A stretch of DNA of 64,000 bases from Bacillus sp. 1NLA3E (GTDB taxonomy: Bacteria > Bacillota > Bacilli > Bacillales > Cytobacillaceae), in contig NC_021171.1 in assembly GCF_000242895.2 (NCBI RefSeq), positions 3,258,001-3,322,000 of the forward strand. The letters run 5' to 3'. The notes under the pieces are model-generated. The model did not search any database, had not been told where the DNA came from, and saw nothing but the letters and a program-made list of their open reading frames with translations. The translations under genes were made by a program, and so were the position numbers. Positions 1-9,221 of this stretch are shown piece by piece; position 1 is the first letter of the stretch; each line of letters opens with the position of its first letter.

Positions 1-593
1 TCCAACTTTTGCAAAAACTTATCGATATTATCCTTTTTTTCAATTTTCATGACCATTCTACGAACGAGCTTATCTGTTTCATCAAATGTTACAAAAGAAA
101 TAATACTCTCATGAAATAAGCTAATAATTTCTGCTAACCTTGCTATTCTTCCTTTTGTTTCAGCGGATGTGAAGGCAATTCTAACTCCCGACCGTTTCAT
201 TCCAAAAGCGCTTTGAAATTGCTCAAGCACATCTACTCTAGTTACAATCCCTTTAAATCTGCGTTTTTCATCAACAACACAAATTAACGGGAAATCTTTT
301 AACTCTATTAAAGTTGTTTCAAATAGTTCAGTTCCTGTCAAAAATTTTTCTTGAAATGATACCTTTTCGGAAGCTTTTGTATTTTGTAAGTAGTCCTCTC
401 GTGCTTGATTACCTAAAAAGAAGCCCTGATATATATTGAATCTTGTCAATACCCCAACATATTCATCACCATTTAGTACAGGTAAACCATCAATTTGATG
501 GAGTTCCATCTTCTCAAGAGCACTGTTTAATGTATCATCACTCTTTGCTGTAATACAATTAAATTTGGGGATCATGATACTTTTCACAAACAT
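1..593 (-). CDS. CBS-domain pair protein, 3' end cut by window edge
   Basis: The reading frame opens at an ATG at 593 (MFVKSIMIPKF...) and stays open to base 1, so the C-terminus lies outside the window. The visible ~197 residues hold two CBS motifs: residues ~5-60, with the typical IDGLPVLNGDEYVGVLTR signature, and ~80-135, with FPLICVVDEKRRFKGIVTR. A third part follows (GVRIAFTSAETKGRIARLAEII) and resembles the ACT-like tail of Bacillus CBS proteins. CBS pairs bind adenine nucleotides or c-di-AMP and act as sensors. No enzyme domain is visible, so it may act as a free-standing regulator. It is divergent from cotJA. Family call is firm; ligand and partner are unknown. Confidence 0.85.
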   Translation of the reverse strand, partial: MFVKSIMIPKFNCITAKSDDTLNSALEKMELHQIDGLPVLNGDEYVGVLTRFNIYQGFFLGNQAREDYLQNTKASEKVSFQEKFLTGTELFETTLIELKDFPLICVVDEKRRFKGIVTRVDVLEQFQSAFGMKRSGVRIAFTSAETKGRIARLAEIISLFHESIISFVTFDETDKLVRRMVMKIEKKDNIDKFLQKL

Positions 594-722
594 AATTTAT
601 CATCCTCTCAAGAAATAATCTTCTATAGATATATAGTACATCAAATACCTATTAAAAATCCCCTTATAAAAACCAATCTGATCGATTTTCCATTAAATCC
701 TTTTACAAACCATTAGATTAAG

Positions 723-752
723 GAACATGATTAAAAAATATCTGCATAGAAT
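723..752 (+). promoter_or_regulatory. Possible sigma-E type promoter of cotJABC
   Basis: The -10-like element CATAGAAT (745-752) is close to the mother-cell sigma-E consensus CATACAAT. GAACATG (723-729) lies 15 bp upstream as a possible -35. The cotJ operon is sigma-E controlled in B. subtilis, which supports the reading. The -35 match is weak. Confidence 0.35.
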
Positions 753-780
753 TAATTGACACAAGACTGAGGAGGACTTT

Positions 781-1011
781 ATGTTTACGATTAGAAAAAA
801 TTACTATCCTTATGTAAGTCCCTTTGATCCTTGCCCACCTATTACTGTTAAGTCGTTTTCAACGCCACCTAATCTTTATTTAGGATTCCAACCACCAAAT
901 TTCCCACAATTCTCCCCTCTGGAAGCTTTAAAAAAAGGAACATTATGGCAGCCGTTTTATGATCCTTGGTATAGTCCATATGAAAGAGCAAAGGAGAATA
1001 ACCCGGTATGA
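781..1011 (+). CDS. cotJA: Spore coat protein CotJA
   Basis: A 76-residue proline- and aromatic-rich protein. The region around residues 15-60 (FDPCPPITVKSFSTPPNLYL, then the FSPLEALKKGTLWQPFYDPW stretch) is characteristic of CotJA. The start has a good ribosome site (gaggagg just upstream). Its stop codon overlaps the start of cotJB, showing translational coupling. In B. subtilis CotJA is needed to load CotJC into the inner coat. First gene of a three-gene operon made in the mother cell during sporulation. Length and gene order match the family. Confidence 0.95.
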   Translation: MFTIRKNYYPYVSPFDPCPPITVKSFSTPPNLYLGFQPPNFPQFSPLEALKKGTLWQPFYDPWYSPYERAKENNPV

Positions 1012-1268
1012 AACAACTCCCTCCTGAGTATTATCAATTATTGGAACAGCTTCAAGCAGTTGATTTTGTCCTTGTCGAGTTAACTTTATATTTGGATACT
1101 CATCCACAAGATGAAGAATCTATTACCCAGTTCAATCATTATGCTAAGGAAAGAAAAAGGTTAAAAAAATTGTTTGAAAGTCAGTTTGGACCACTCATGC
1201 AGTATGGAAATAGTTTTTCAAGCTGTCCATGGAATTGGAACGAAGCACCATGGCCTTGGCAAGTATAA
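1008..1268 (+). CDS. cotJB: Spore coat protein CotJB
   Basis: An 86-residue protein starting with an ATG that overlaps the cotJA stop by 4 bp. It carries the CotJB pattern PPEYYQLLEQLQAVDFVLVE near the N-terminus, followed by LYLDTHPQDEESITQFNHY, and ends in a tryptophan-rich tail (SCPWNWNEAPWPWQV). Its exact biochemical role is not known; it is always found between CotJA and the catalase-like CotJC. The ~115-bp gap before cotJC is unusually long for this operon and begins with a sequence resembling a Bacillus interspersed repeat end (1272-1283). Confidence 0.93.
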   Translation: MKQLPPEYYQLLEQLQAVDFVLVELTLYLDTHPQDEESITQFNHYAKERKRLKKLFESQFGPLMQYGNSFSSCPWNWNEAPWPWQV

Positions 1269-1382
1269 ACGCGGAAGGCGCTCGATTATTGGGGTCAAAC
1301 CTAAAACGAAGTGGTTTGTCCAGCCCCGACTAGATCATTCATGCTGGAGTCTATCTCTACTGAAAAGGAGGATACTGTCCAT

Positions 1383-1952
1383 ATGTGGGTTTATGAAAAA
1401 AAATTACAATACCCCGTTAAGGTAGGTGCTTGTAACCCAAAGTTAGCCAAGTTTTTAATTGAACAATATGGTGGGGCAGACGGGGAGTTGGCAGCCGCAC
1501 TCCGCTATTTAAACCAGCGGTACACGATCCCTGATAAGATCATTGGCTTATTAAATGATATCGGTACTGAAGAATTGGCCCATTTGGAAATGATTGCCAC
1601 GATGGTTTACAAACTCACAAAGGATGCGACGCCCGCTCAACTTATTGCAGTTGGGCTTGACGGTCACTATGCCGACCATGATAAAGCACTGTTTTATCAT
1701 AATGCTGCAGGAGTACCCTTTACAGCAACCTATATTCAAGCTAAAGGAGACCCAATTGCCGACTTATATGAAGATATTGCAGCCGAAGAAAAAGCAAGGG
1801 CTACTTATCAATGGATCATTAATATGAGTGATGATCCAGATCTTAACGATGGGCTTAGATTTTTAAGGGAAAGGGAAATTATCCATTCGCAAAGATTTCG
1901 TGAAGCCGTAGAGATACTAAAAGAAGAACAAGGTAAAAAGCAATTTTTTTAA
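1383..1952 (+). CDS. cotJC: CotJC, manganese-catalase-like spore coat protein
   Basis: The start is placed at the ATG at 1383 (MWVYEKKLQYPV), 10 bases behind a strong ribosome site (aaaggagga, 1363-1371). The open frame runs 24 codons further upstream without family similarity. The 189 residues form a ferritin-like di-metal fold: the carboxylate/histidine motifs TEELAHLEMIATM (residues ~60-72), EDIAAEEKARATYQWI (~130-145) and REREIIHSQRFREAVE near the C-terminus match manganese catalases. It probably removes peroxide at the spore surface or serves as a coat structural protein. Last gene of cotJABC. Confidence 0.94.
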   Translation: MWVYEKKLQYPVKVGACNPKLAKFLIEQYGGADGELAAALRYLNQRYTIPDKIIGLLNDIGTEELAHLEMIATMVYKLTKDATPAQLIAVGLDGHYADHDKALFYHNAAGVPFTATYIQAKGDPIADLYEDIAAEEKARATYQWIINMSDDPDLNDGLRFLREREIIHSQRFREAVEILKEEQGKKQFF

Positions 1953-2027
1953 TCCATTTTTGCATGGGGCTGACCGCAATGATATAGCTATTTACTACTT
2001 AGTAGATGTCTCATCAAAACATCAGCC

Positions 2028-2486
2028 TCATTTATTTTCGTGGTAGAGATTAATATCGAATGTCTTTTTCATCATCTCGAAAACAAGGTGACGGCTTGTC
2101 CATGACTCCTCCTTTTTCCATAAATCTTTACTTTTATCGATTATTTCACATCTTAAAGCATGAAACTCCTTTTCAGCTTTTTCTTTTTTTTCACGAAAGA
2201 TGTTCATTAGTCCGTATGTCCCCAAGGTGATAATAAGAAAATAAAAATTAGCAGAGTTATTTACGTATGCGGAGAACATCACTGAGAATGAATATGAATA
2301 AGGATTTACTACAGTGAAATATAAGTATATGAAATAACAAAATAACAAGAATAACGTGCATGACATGGTGAAAAGATGCTTTGCTTTATATTGGTCATAT
2401 TTTTTTTTGCGTTTCACAACATTTTGAAGCATTTGTTTTGTCGCCTGATCAGTCCGTTCATCCAACATTAATATGGTTTGTTCCAT
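2028..2486 (-). CDS. ypbF: YpbF, DUF2663 membrane protein
   Basis: 152 residues with two strongly hydrophobic segments (~40-60 and ~78-95) between charged ends, matching the DUF2663/YpbF family. Function is unknown. The charged N-terminal ~37 residues and the helical C-terminal half (from about residue 100, rich in Lys/Glu) would lie in the cytoplasm if both segments span the membrane. It is next to ypbE as in B. subtilis, but separated from it by a palindromic insertion element. It converges with cotJC; the shared gap (1953-2027) contains GGGGCTGA/TCAGCCTC arms that could form a weak terminator. Confidence 0.85.
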   Translation of the reverse strand: MEQTILMLDERTDQATKQMLQNVVKRKKKYDQYKAKHLFTMSCTLFLLFCYFIYLYFTVVNPYSYSFSVMFSAYVNNSANFYFLIITLGTYGLMNIFREKKEKAEKEFHALRCEIIDKSKDLWKKEESWTSRHLVFEMMKKTFDINLYHENK

Positions 2487-2554
2487 CTTAATCCCTCCAC
2501 ATCCAATACCATTCTATGTTCCTGTCCTAGAAAGTATGAAACTATCTGCAAAAA

Positions 2555-2584
2555 AAGCACTACTTATGAGTTCTAAGTAGTGCT
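2555..2584. repeat. Left 30-bp direct repeat: terminator hairpin copy
   Basis: AAGCACTACTTATGAG plus TTCTAAGTAGTGCT forms a perfect hairpin. Read on the minus strand it is followed by a run of T, so it is the functional terminator copy for ypbE. A copy with two mismatches is at 2771-2800, exactly on the other side of the 186-bp palindromic element. Confidence 0.8.
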
Positions 2585-2770
2585 CAGGCTGTCGAGAGAC
2601 GCTCGGCCATCTATTATTTTGCCTAAAAATATTTAGTGATTCATCGCGTTAGTTTGTTATAACACCATTATTAATAAATAGGCTGTTCAATAATGTTTTA
2701 ACTGATTAACGCGGTTAATTATTAAATTATGAAAATAAAAAAAGACTATCGAAAGTTTTTCGACAGCCTG
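2585..2770. mobile_element. 186-bp palindromic MITE-like element between duplicated terminator copies
   Basis: The element begins CAGGCTGTCGA and ends TCGACAGCCTG, a perfect 11-bp terminal inverted repeat. The whole 186 bp is an imperfect palindrome: CATCTATTATTTT in the left arm faces AAAAAAAGACTATCG in the right arm, and ATCGCGTTAGT faces ACTGATTAACGCG. It encodes nothing. The left half (about 2595-2700) is similar to 38243-38333, the left arm of the composite element inserted after pdp. The 30-bp direct repeats on both sides look like a target duplication of the ypbE terminator. Confidence 0.75.
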
Positions 2771-2800
2771 AAGCACTACTTATGAGTTATAAGTATTGCT
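2771..2800. repeat. Right 30-bp direct repeat: second terminator copy
   Basis: It differs from the 2555-2584 copy at two positions, so its hairpin is imperfect and it lacks the long T run on the minus strand. It is the copy next to the ypbE stop codon. Confidence 0.75.
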
Positions 2801-2805
2801 TTTCT

Positions 2806-3549
2806 TTATTTTTGGATAGGAATTTTGAGAACTTGTCCAACATGAATTTCATTATTATTCATATGATTAGCCTGTTTAATAATCTCAATTCCTGATTGGG
2901 AATGGTAATAATTCATCGCAATCCTGTACAAAGTTTCACCCGTTTTAACAGTATGTTGTTTGAACTCAACAGTGTTAGTTGGCTGTTTCGTCTCGGTTGA
3001 ATCATTTTGTACTGGCGGAGGTGCGACATTACCTGTACTAACATTCCCTGTTGAAGTAGCATCGGAAACATTTGTGTTTTCGGCTGGTGTTGTTTCAGTC
3101 GTTACAGTTTCTGCTTGTGCTGTTTCGGTTACTGTAGAAGACGTAGTGTTATCTTTTACTGTTGTTGTGTCGTCTTTTTCTTTTTTAGTAGTTTCCTTTG
3201 AGGCTTTTTTCTTGGAGTCCGAGTGATCAATCGAAATCCTTTCGTATCCTCCTTTTTCCTCAAAGACTTGCTTGTTTTGATGTGGAAAAATTACATCCCG
3301 GTAATTATAAACAGCATAAATAGTTACAGGTAGCAAAATAAAAAACAAAACAAGGAGCCGGATTAATGGAAAACTTTGCTTTCCCTGCGTTTTTTTTCTA
3401 CTTCTACGTTGCTGATGATGCTCTCCACGCGGTGGTAAGCTTGTTTCATCCACTTTCCTCTCAATGTTTGAGTGATCAACTCTCACGGGACGATCAACTC
3501 TTAGCCGTGTAGAATCTGTTTTTTGTCGATAAGGATCCTCTTTATTCAT
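2806..3549 (-). CDS. ypbE: YpbE, single-pass membrane protein with C-terminal LysM
   Basis: The start is put at ATG 3549 (MNKEDPYRQK), six bases behind ggacggg; in-frame starts at 3555 and 3564 are possible. 247 residues: basic cytoplasmic N-terminus (~1-60), one membrane segment (FPLIRLLVLFFILLPVTIYAVY, ~62-82), a long Thr/Ser/Glu-rich low-complexity linker (~115-195), and one LysM repeat at the end (HTVKTGETLYRIAMNYYHSQ). It is probably anchored outside the cell with LysM binding peptidoglycan. It overlaps the end of ypbD, so the two are cotranscribed. Role unknown. Confidence 0.85.
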   Translation of the reverse strand: MNKEDPYRQKTDSTRLRVDRPVRVDHSNIERKVDETSLPPRGEHHQQRRSRKKTQGKQSFPLIRLLVLFFILLPVTIYAVYNYRDVIFPHQNKQVFEEKGGYERISIDHSDSKKKASKETTKKEKDDTTTVKDNTTSSTVTETAQAETVTTETTPAENTNVSDATSTGNVSTGNVAPPPVQNDSTETKQPTNTVEFKQHTVKTGETLYRIAMNYYHSQSGIEIIKQANHMNNNEIHVGQVLKIPIQK

Positions 3550-4150
3550 GAACATCCCGTCCATTTCTGTCTATTTTATATTGTTTCATTCTAATCACTA
3601 ACCCTAATAGAAAATCGATTAGGAAATGCATAAAAATTGTAACGGATAAGTTGTCGGTAAAAGCGTAAATATATCCTATAAAAAAACTTAATAATATGAT
3701 GTTTATAAATAAAAACCAGTTAAACAGATAACGAAAATGAATGAGAGCAAAGATAGTGCTGGTAACTAAAAGCCCAAAATGAGTTTGCAGAACCCCTCTA
3801 AATAGCACCTCTTCGCTAAAGGCAACAACCCCAGCAATAAATGCGATATGGATAACGTTTCGGTTTTGAAAGATTCTATCATTTAATCCACCATCGTCAT
3901 AATAATGATCAGGAAGTACTTTTGTTAACAGCAAATCCACCATTACCACTGTTAAACCAGCGCCTCCGCCAATGAACCAAATTGTTGGATCATTCCATTG
4001 AAATAAATGTACGAAATCTGGAAGACTATCAAACAATATAAAAGCTAAAATAGCAGAAATCGATAAAAGCAGAATTTGCGTTCCATACAGATGGAATAAT
4101 AATTCTTTATCAGAAAGTTCCTTTACCACTTCATTATAACGATTTTTCAT
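3542..4150 (-). CDS. ypbD: YpbD, CPBP-family intramembrane protease
   Basis: 202 residues with several membrane helices. The three conserved motifs of the CPBP/ABI family (related to Rce1 proteases) are present: EEVLFRG (residues ~113-119), ALIHFRY and FMHFLID near the C-terminus, supplying the Glu and His residues expected at the active site. The natural substrate is unknown. It lies between recS (14 bp upstream) and ypbE (overlapping), the same arrangement as in B. subtilis. Confidence 0.9.
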   Translation of the reverse strand: MKNRYNEVVKELSDKELLFHLYGTQILLLSISAILAFILFDSLPDFVHLFQWNDPTIWFIGGGAGLTVVMVDLLLTKVLPDHYYDDGGLNDRIFQNRNVIHIAFIAGVVAFSEEVLFRGVLQTHFGLLVTSTIFALIHFRYLFNWFLFINIILLSFFIGYIYAFTDNLSVTIFMHFLIDFLLGLVIRMKQYKIDRNGRDVHE

Positions 4151-4163
4151 CTTTTTCTCTCAC

Positions 4164-5660
4164 TTATTTTAATAGAATTTGAGACAAATAATGTTTCCAA
4201 TCCTTATATTTATCATCTTTATTCTTTACTAAGCCATCACTATGGAACAGCTTGTTATCTACACCACAGCAGTCACAGCAATTTGATATATTCTTTGAAC
4301 TAAGCTGTTCTTCAGAAAAATATGTCAGGATTGCTTGCCTTCTACAGCTTTGTGAAATTATCCAATCCATCATATTGGCAATATTGGACCGTTTGAACGC
4401 TAAGCGGTTCTCTACAAAGTTGATCAATTTTGGGACTGATTCTTCAATTCCAATGTTGTTCGTCCCAGTTAAATTCAGGAAGTCAGCAACAATTCTCCAC
4501 TGAACGTCTGAAAAACCAGGCATCCTTTTCCATTCCTCCAATACACTTACTTCACTTGTGGGATGGTTATGACCCTTCATTAATGAATATAAATATTCAA
4601 CTTGATCTTTGGTTGGCAGTTCTCCCTCTGAAAGCTGAGTAGCTAAAAACTCATCTCCAGGCGCATACATTAAAATAGCAATACTTTGAGATCCATCTCG
4701 ACCGGCACGACCAATTTCTTGTAGATAAGACTCCATTTGTAAGGGCATATGGTAATGAATAATAAAATGAATATTTTCTTTATTAATCCCCATTCCAAAT
4801 GCGCTTGTTGCACAGATTACATCCAACTGCCCATATAGAAACTGTTGTTGGATTAAAATCCGTTGCTCTTGTTCCATCCCACCATGATACGCCATCACTT
4901 TATTCATTCCCTGTTCATGTAGATACGAAGCTGTTTGTTCAGCTAATCGCTTACTTGAGAAATAAATGATGCCCGGACCCTTCAAATCCTTAACCAACTC
5001 AGACAAACGCTCCAGTTTTCTTGACGAATTCGTTATTTTTTCCACAGTGATGGTGATATTGGGACGATCTACTGAGTGGACGATTTCTTCCCATTGTCCG
5101 GTATTTAATGATTGCATAATATCTTTTCTAACTTCCTGCTTAGCCGTTGCTGTTAGTGCCAATGTCGTCGGATTATTAAGTTTCTGACGAATATCACCTA
5201 ATTTTAAATAATCAGGACGAAAATCATAACCCCATTGGGAAATACAATGGGCCTCATCTACTACAAATAATGAGATCAACAGTTTTTGTAGGGATTGGAT
5301 GATTGTTTCCACTCCTAACATTTCAGGAGAGATAAAAATAAACTTATATTTTCTTAAATTCAAAAATGCTGTTTGTTTTTCTTGATAGGTTAAAAAGGAA
5401 TTTAATGCTATCACCCTTTTTTCACCGTTCATTTTCATTTGTTCCACTTGATCCTGCATTAGTGATAATAAAGGAGAAACGATGAGAACATGACCTTCGA
5501 GTAAATGACCGGGTAATTGATAACATAAAGATTTCCCTGTCCCAGTTGGAAGCATAGCAAGTGTATGCTTACCAGTTAGAAGAGAAGAAATAACTTCCTT
5601 TTGACCAGGTCTAAACTTATCGTAATGAAAGTGTTTATGCAATAAACCTTCTAATTCCAT
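4164..5660 (-). CDS. recS: RecS, RecQ-family ATP-dependent DNA helicase
   Basis: 498 residues, matching RecS (shorter than RecQ). Walker [10 protein letters not shown] at residues ~37-44; DEAH box [12 protein letters not shown] at ~133-144; helicase C-terminal motifs [24 protein letters not shown] and the RecQ signature [11 protein letters not shown] zinc-binding cluster near the end ([10 protein letters not shown] followed by CCDCCG) completes the RecQ-C region; no HRDC domain is seen. It unwinds DNA in recombination and repair. Its start overlaps the end of ypbB by 10 bp. Confidence 0.95.
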   Translation of the reverse strand: MELEGLLHKHFHYDKFRPGQKEVISSLLTGKHTLAMLPTGTGKSLCYQLPGHLLEGHVLIVSPLLSLMQDQVEQMKMNGEKRVIALNSFLTYQEKQTAFLNLRKYKFIFISPEMLGVETIIQSLQKLLISLFVVDEAHCISQWGYDFRPDYLKLGDIRQKLNNPTTLALTATAKQEVRKDIMQSLNTGQWEEIVHSVDRPNITITVEKITNSSRKLERLSELVKDLKGPGIIYFSSKRLAEQTASYLHEQGMNKVMAYHGGMEQEQRILIQQQFLYGQLDVICATSAFGMGINKENIHFIIHYHMPLQMESYLQEIGRAGRDGSQSIAILMYAPGDEFLATQLSEGELPTKDQVEYLYSLMKGHNHPTSEVSVLEEWKRMPGFSDVQWRIVADFLNLTGTNNIGIEESVPKLINFVENRLAFKRSNIANMMDWIISQSCRRQAILTYFSEEQLSSKNISNCCDCCGVDNKLFHSDGLVKNKDDKYKDWKHYLSQILLK

Positions 5661-6715
5661 TTTGATTCACCATACTTTGCCATAACGAGTCTTATTTCAA
5701 AATATTCAATCCCACTTGTTAGGTCCCGAATTTGTTTTAATTGTTTAGAATCTGATTGTTTCGCAGCAATAAGAATCATTTTTTGCTTTTCCACCTGGAC
5801 AAACGGGGTAATATCAAACTTTTCATCCATAAAAGCAATTTCCACAATATGATCCTCAATCGTGCTCTGTTTTAAGTTCCTAATTACAGCGATCTCATCT
5901 ATATTCAAGCCCTTATTTAACAATGCGTACGTTTTTTGTGTAGAAAAAGTAAAGGAATGTGGGTTTCTTACATCTGCAATGATTGCGTTCAATAGCTGGT
6001 ATTGATCTGGATCACTTTGAACGGTTTTAATCATTAAATGAATTAAACTAAGAAAGTTTAAGTGATAATACGTATATTCTTGTTGTAGAAAACCCGCAGC
6101 TTGGTGAGAAGTTAAACCAATCCGATCATGCCCCGTTAATCTAATAACTAAAATGGATGGATCTATTAAAGGTTCAGACTCAAAGCATCTGACCATTTCC
6201 AAATAAAGACGGCTTGCTAATTCTTCCCTTGGAGTTGGTGAATTCTGAATGAATTTTTTTATCCAAACCTGTACATCAGACTTTCGTTGAACGGGAATAT
6301 ACTCTGTATGATGATGGACTAAGTTTGAACAAACCTGTACAAGAAGGGAGAGCCTCCCCCAAAAAAACCCAGTCATCGAATGATAGCCCCACCCATTAAT
6401 AAAGATTGGAATCGATCTCGCCTTCAATTGCTCTTTTAAAACCTCTTTTCCTTCATTTGTTAAAAGAAAATGTTGGTCAGAGACTTTCTTAACCAAATGT
6501 TTTGTATGAAATCCTACTATTCTTTCCTCGAGCTCTTCCCTTGTTAGAAAGTGGTAAGCCTGAAAGAATTTTGTCAATTGAAATAAATGTGCATCTTGAA
6601 TGGTTTGAGAAGATTTTTTTCCCTTTAAAAGGTGGTACACAGAATAAATACTTCTTTCTCCATTTATTTGATTTAAACAATAAAGGATGACGGTTTCTAG
6701 GTATGTACCTAACAT
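5651..6715 (-). CDS. ypbB: YpbB, helix-turn-helix domain protein upstream of recS
   Basis: Start chosen at ATG 6715 ([12 protein letters not shown]), with ribosome site aaaggtgg 5 bases upstream. That gives 354 residues, the family length; a longer open frame to 6781 lacks support. A C-terminal helix-turn-helix ([29 protein letters not shown], ~265-295) resembles the HRDC/HTH_40 module found at the end of some RecQ proteins. It is plausible that YpbB supplies this module in trans to RecS, since the genes overlap; that link is an inference. The N-terminal two thirds match no family I know. Confidence 0.85.
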   Translation of the reverse strand: MLGTYLETVILYCLNQINGERSIYSVYHLLKGKKSSQTIQDAHLFQLTKFFQAYHFLTREELEERIVGFHTKHLVKKVSDQHFLLTNEGKEVLKEQLKARSIPIFINGWGYHSMTGFFWGRLSLLVQVCSNLVHHHTEYIPVQRKSDVQVWIKKFIQNSPTPREELASRLYLEMVRCFESEPLIDPSILVIRLTGHDRIGLTSHQAAGFLQQEYTYYHLNFLSLIHLMIKTVQSDPDQYQLLNAIIADVRNPHSFTFSTQKTYALLNKGLNIDEIAVIRNLKQSTIEDHIVEIAFMDEKFDITPFVQVEKQKMILIAAKQSDSKQLKQIRDLTSGIEYFEIRLVMAKYGESKWN

Positions 6716-6895
6716 TTTTCCACCTTTTATAATCCTATAATTAGGAAGATTTATTTTAATATTCCAATAAAATTTTTGCATTTTAAATTAAGTTTTATTT
6801 TACCATGAATTAAGATGCATGGTTACTGTAATATTGTTTCAGAATAAAACAGACGCTCTAGTAACAAGTTATAGGTTCTCTATTTTAATTTACTA

Positions 6896-6924
6896 TTGAA
6901 AAGTTGTCCTTACAGTTTTAAAAT
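6896..6924 (+). promoter_or_regulatory. Sigma-A promoter of fer
   Basis: TTGAAA (6896-6901) and TAAAAT (6919-6924) are separated by exactly 17 bp. The site lies ~78 bp before the fer start codon. No other feature is seen in the 6782-7001 gap. Confidence 0.7.
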
Positions 6925-6926
6925 AG

Positions 6927-7250
<324 letters not shown>

Positions 7251-7264
7251 AATTTAATCCTACT

Positions 7265-7310
7265 ACATAGAAAAAACCTCTTCGAAATAAAGAAGAGGTT
7301 TTTTCTATGT
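7265..7310 (+). terminator. fer terminator
   Basis: Long hairpin with arms AAAAAACCTCTTC (7271-7283) and GAAGAGGTTTTTT (7292-7304), extended outward by ACATAG/CTATGT. Confidence 0.9.
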
Positions 7311-7350
7311 ATCCTCAAAACATTTTTATCACTTTATAATATTTATCTTT

Positions 7351-7531
7351 AGGCTATGTTAAAGAACGTTGGTGATTTTTCTGTTGATTGGAGCGGAAGG
7401 CGCGAGACTCCTGCGGGAGCAGCGGGACAGGTGAGACCCCACAGGCGCTTAGCGCCGAGGAGGCTCACCGCCCGCCCCGCGGAAAGCGAAGCGCCTGTAG
7501 CGGAAATCAACAGACACTTTTAACAAACCCT
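7351..7531 (+). mobile_element. GC-rich interspersed box, copy 1 (intact)
   Basis: The core runs from CTGTTGATTGGAGCGG (7381) to AATCAACAG (7505-7513). It contains GC-rich internal hairpins (CTCCTGCGGGAG; GGTGAGACC facing GAGGCTCACC). Degenerate outer ends AGGCTATGTTAAA (7351) and TTTTAACAAACCCT (7518-7531) are inverted. No open frame of note. It sits just past the fer terminator. I recall such repeats from many Bacillaceae genomes; the function is unknown. Confidence 0.8.
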
Positions 7532-7558
7532 ATCTTTAAAAGCACAATATGATATAAA

Positions 7559-7587
7559 TTGACACGTAATCAGTCCTCTTGTGAAAT
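7559..7587 (+). promoter_or_regulatory. Possible sigma-A promoter of serA
   Basis: A perfect -35, TTGACA (7559-7564), is followed after 17 bp by TGAAAT (7582-7587), a 4/6 match to the -10 consensus. It is ~47 bp upstream of the serA start. Confidence 0.45.
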
Positions 7588-7633
7588 TATCAGAATATTA
7601 TTCTTATACTTAAGGGAAGGTAGATGAATAAAA

Positions 7634-9208
7634 ATGTTCCAAATATTAGTAGCAGATGCTATAAGCCCCGAAGGTTTACAACCACTTTTGGAAATGCCCG
7701 ATGCAAATCTTATCCAAAAAAAAGTTACTGATTCAGACGTTCAGTTAAATCAAATTGAAGCAATATTGGTTCGGAGTGGAACTAAGGTAACGGATGATTT
7801 AATGGCAAAAATGCCAAGTTTAAAAATTATTGCCCGTGCAGGTGTAGGCGTAGACAACATCGATGTTCCCGCTGCAACCAAAAGAGGAATCATGGTCATA
7901 AATGCTCCAGATGGTAACACCATCTCAACTGCAGAACATACTTTTGCTATGATGGCATCTTTAATGAGAAATATTCCACAAGCATACGCATCCATTAAAA
8001 ATTTAGAATGGAACCGAAATGCTTTTGTTGGTACGGAACTATACGGAAAAACATTGGGGATTGTTGGTATGGGTAGAATTGGCTCTGAGATTGCTAAACG
8101 TGCCAGAGTTTTCGGTATGTCCGTTAACGTATTTGATCCATTTTTAACTAAGGAACGTGCAAACCAACTTGGTGTAACTTCTTGTACTTTGGACGAAGTA
8201 TTGGAAAGCGCTGATATTATCACCGTACATACTCCTCTTACTCCTGAAACAAAAGGACTTCTTAACGAACAAACAATTGCCAAAACAAAAAAAGGTGTGT
8301 ACCTTCTTAACTGTGCTAGAGGCGGAATTATCGACGAGCAAGCATTAGCATTATACCTTGGTAACGGTCATGTTGCCGGTGCGGCTTTAGACGTATTTGT
8401 GACTGAACCACCTGGAGAAAACCCACTATTAAAATTTGATAATATCATTTTCACGCCACATTTGGGGGCATCAACCAAAGAGGCTCAGCTTAATGTTGCT
8501 TTTCAAGTGGCAAAAGAAGTTCGGCTATTTTTAGAAGACAAACCTGTTGCGAATGCGATTAATCTTCCTTCTATGTCTAAAGATATATTCCAAAGAATTC
8601 AACCATTTCATAACTTATGTAAACAACTTGGTTCTATTATTTCACAGAGTGTTAAAGAAGGTGTTACAGAAATCTCGGTCACTTATGCTGGAACTGTTAA
8701 TGATTTAGAGACCTCCTATTTAACAAAAGCAATCCTTTCTGGCTTCTTTAAAAATCGCGTCGATATTTCTGTTAATGAAATAAATGCCCTTCTTACTGCA
8801 AAGGAACGCGGAATTACGATAGGGGAGAAAATTGGAACAACTACCTACGGTTATGCAAACAGCATTTCTGTATCCGTCAAAGGTGATAATCAAAACTTTA
8901 CCGTAAGAGGAACGTATATTGACCATTATGGACCTAGAATTGTTAATCTAAATGAGTTTAATATTGATTTCCTTCCTGAAGGTAACCTATTAGTGGTGAA
9001 ACATATGGACCGTCCTGGGGTTATCGGCCGTGTAGGTAAAATTTTAGGCGACCACGAAGTGAATATTGCTACTATGCAGGTAGGTAGAAAAGAAGCTGGT
9101 GGAGAAGCAATCATGGTATTATCTTCAGATAAACCATTAACCGATGATTTATTGAAGAATTTATCTGAAAATGGGGACATCGTAACTGTAAGACGCATTA
9201 CTCTCTAA
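7634..9208 (+). CDS. serA: D-3-phosphoglycerate dehydrogenase
   Basis: 524 residues, the length of the long bacterial SerA. NAD-binding motif GIVGMGRIGSEIAKRA (~142-157); catalytic region NCARGGIIDE (Arg) and PHLGASTKEAQ (His) at ~225-285; an intervening ASB domain (~320-440); a C-terminal ACT domain (LLVVKHMDRPGVIGRVGKIL, ~455-524) for serine feedback. It makes 3-phosphohydroxypyruvate, the first step of serine synthesis. The ribosome site gggaagg is 13 bases from the ATG, rather far; an out-of-frame ATG lies between at 7624, which could lower initiation. Confidence 0.97.
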   Translation: MFQILVADAISPEGLQPLLEMPDANLIQKKVTDSDVQLNQIEAILVRSGTKVTDDLMAKMPSLKIIARAGVGVDNIDVPAATKRGIMVINAPDGNTISTAEHTFAMMASLMRNIPQAYASIKNLEWNRNAFVGTELYGKTLGIVGMGRIGSEIAKRARVFGMSVNVFDPFLTKERANQLGVTSCTLDEVLESADIITVHTPLTPETKGLLNEQTIAKTKKGVYLLNCARGGIIDEQALALYLGNGHVAGAALDVFVTEPPGENPLLKFDNIIFTPHLGASTKEAQLNVAFQVAKEVRLFLEDKPVANAINLPSMSKDIFQRIQPFHNLCKQLGSIISQSVKEGVTEISVTYAGTVNDLETSYLTKAILSGFFKNRVDISVNEINALLTAKERGITIGEKIGTTTYGYANSISVSVKGDNQNFTVRGTYIDHYGPRIVNLNEFNIDFLPEGNLLVVKHMDRPGVIGRVGKILGDHEVNIATMQVGRKEAGGEAIMVLSSDKPLTDDLLKNLSENGDIVTVRRITL

Positions 9209-9221
9209 TTCGACATAGACC

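Noticed and set aside
1174-1425. 83-codon frame overlapping cotJB and cotJC
   Set aside because: Overlaps two well-supported genes and has no family-like features.
7750-8283. 177-codon frame antisense to serA
   Set aside because: Shadow of the serA coding sequence, which is fully supported by motifs.
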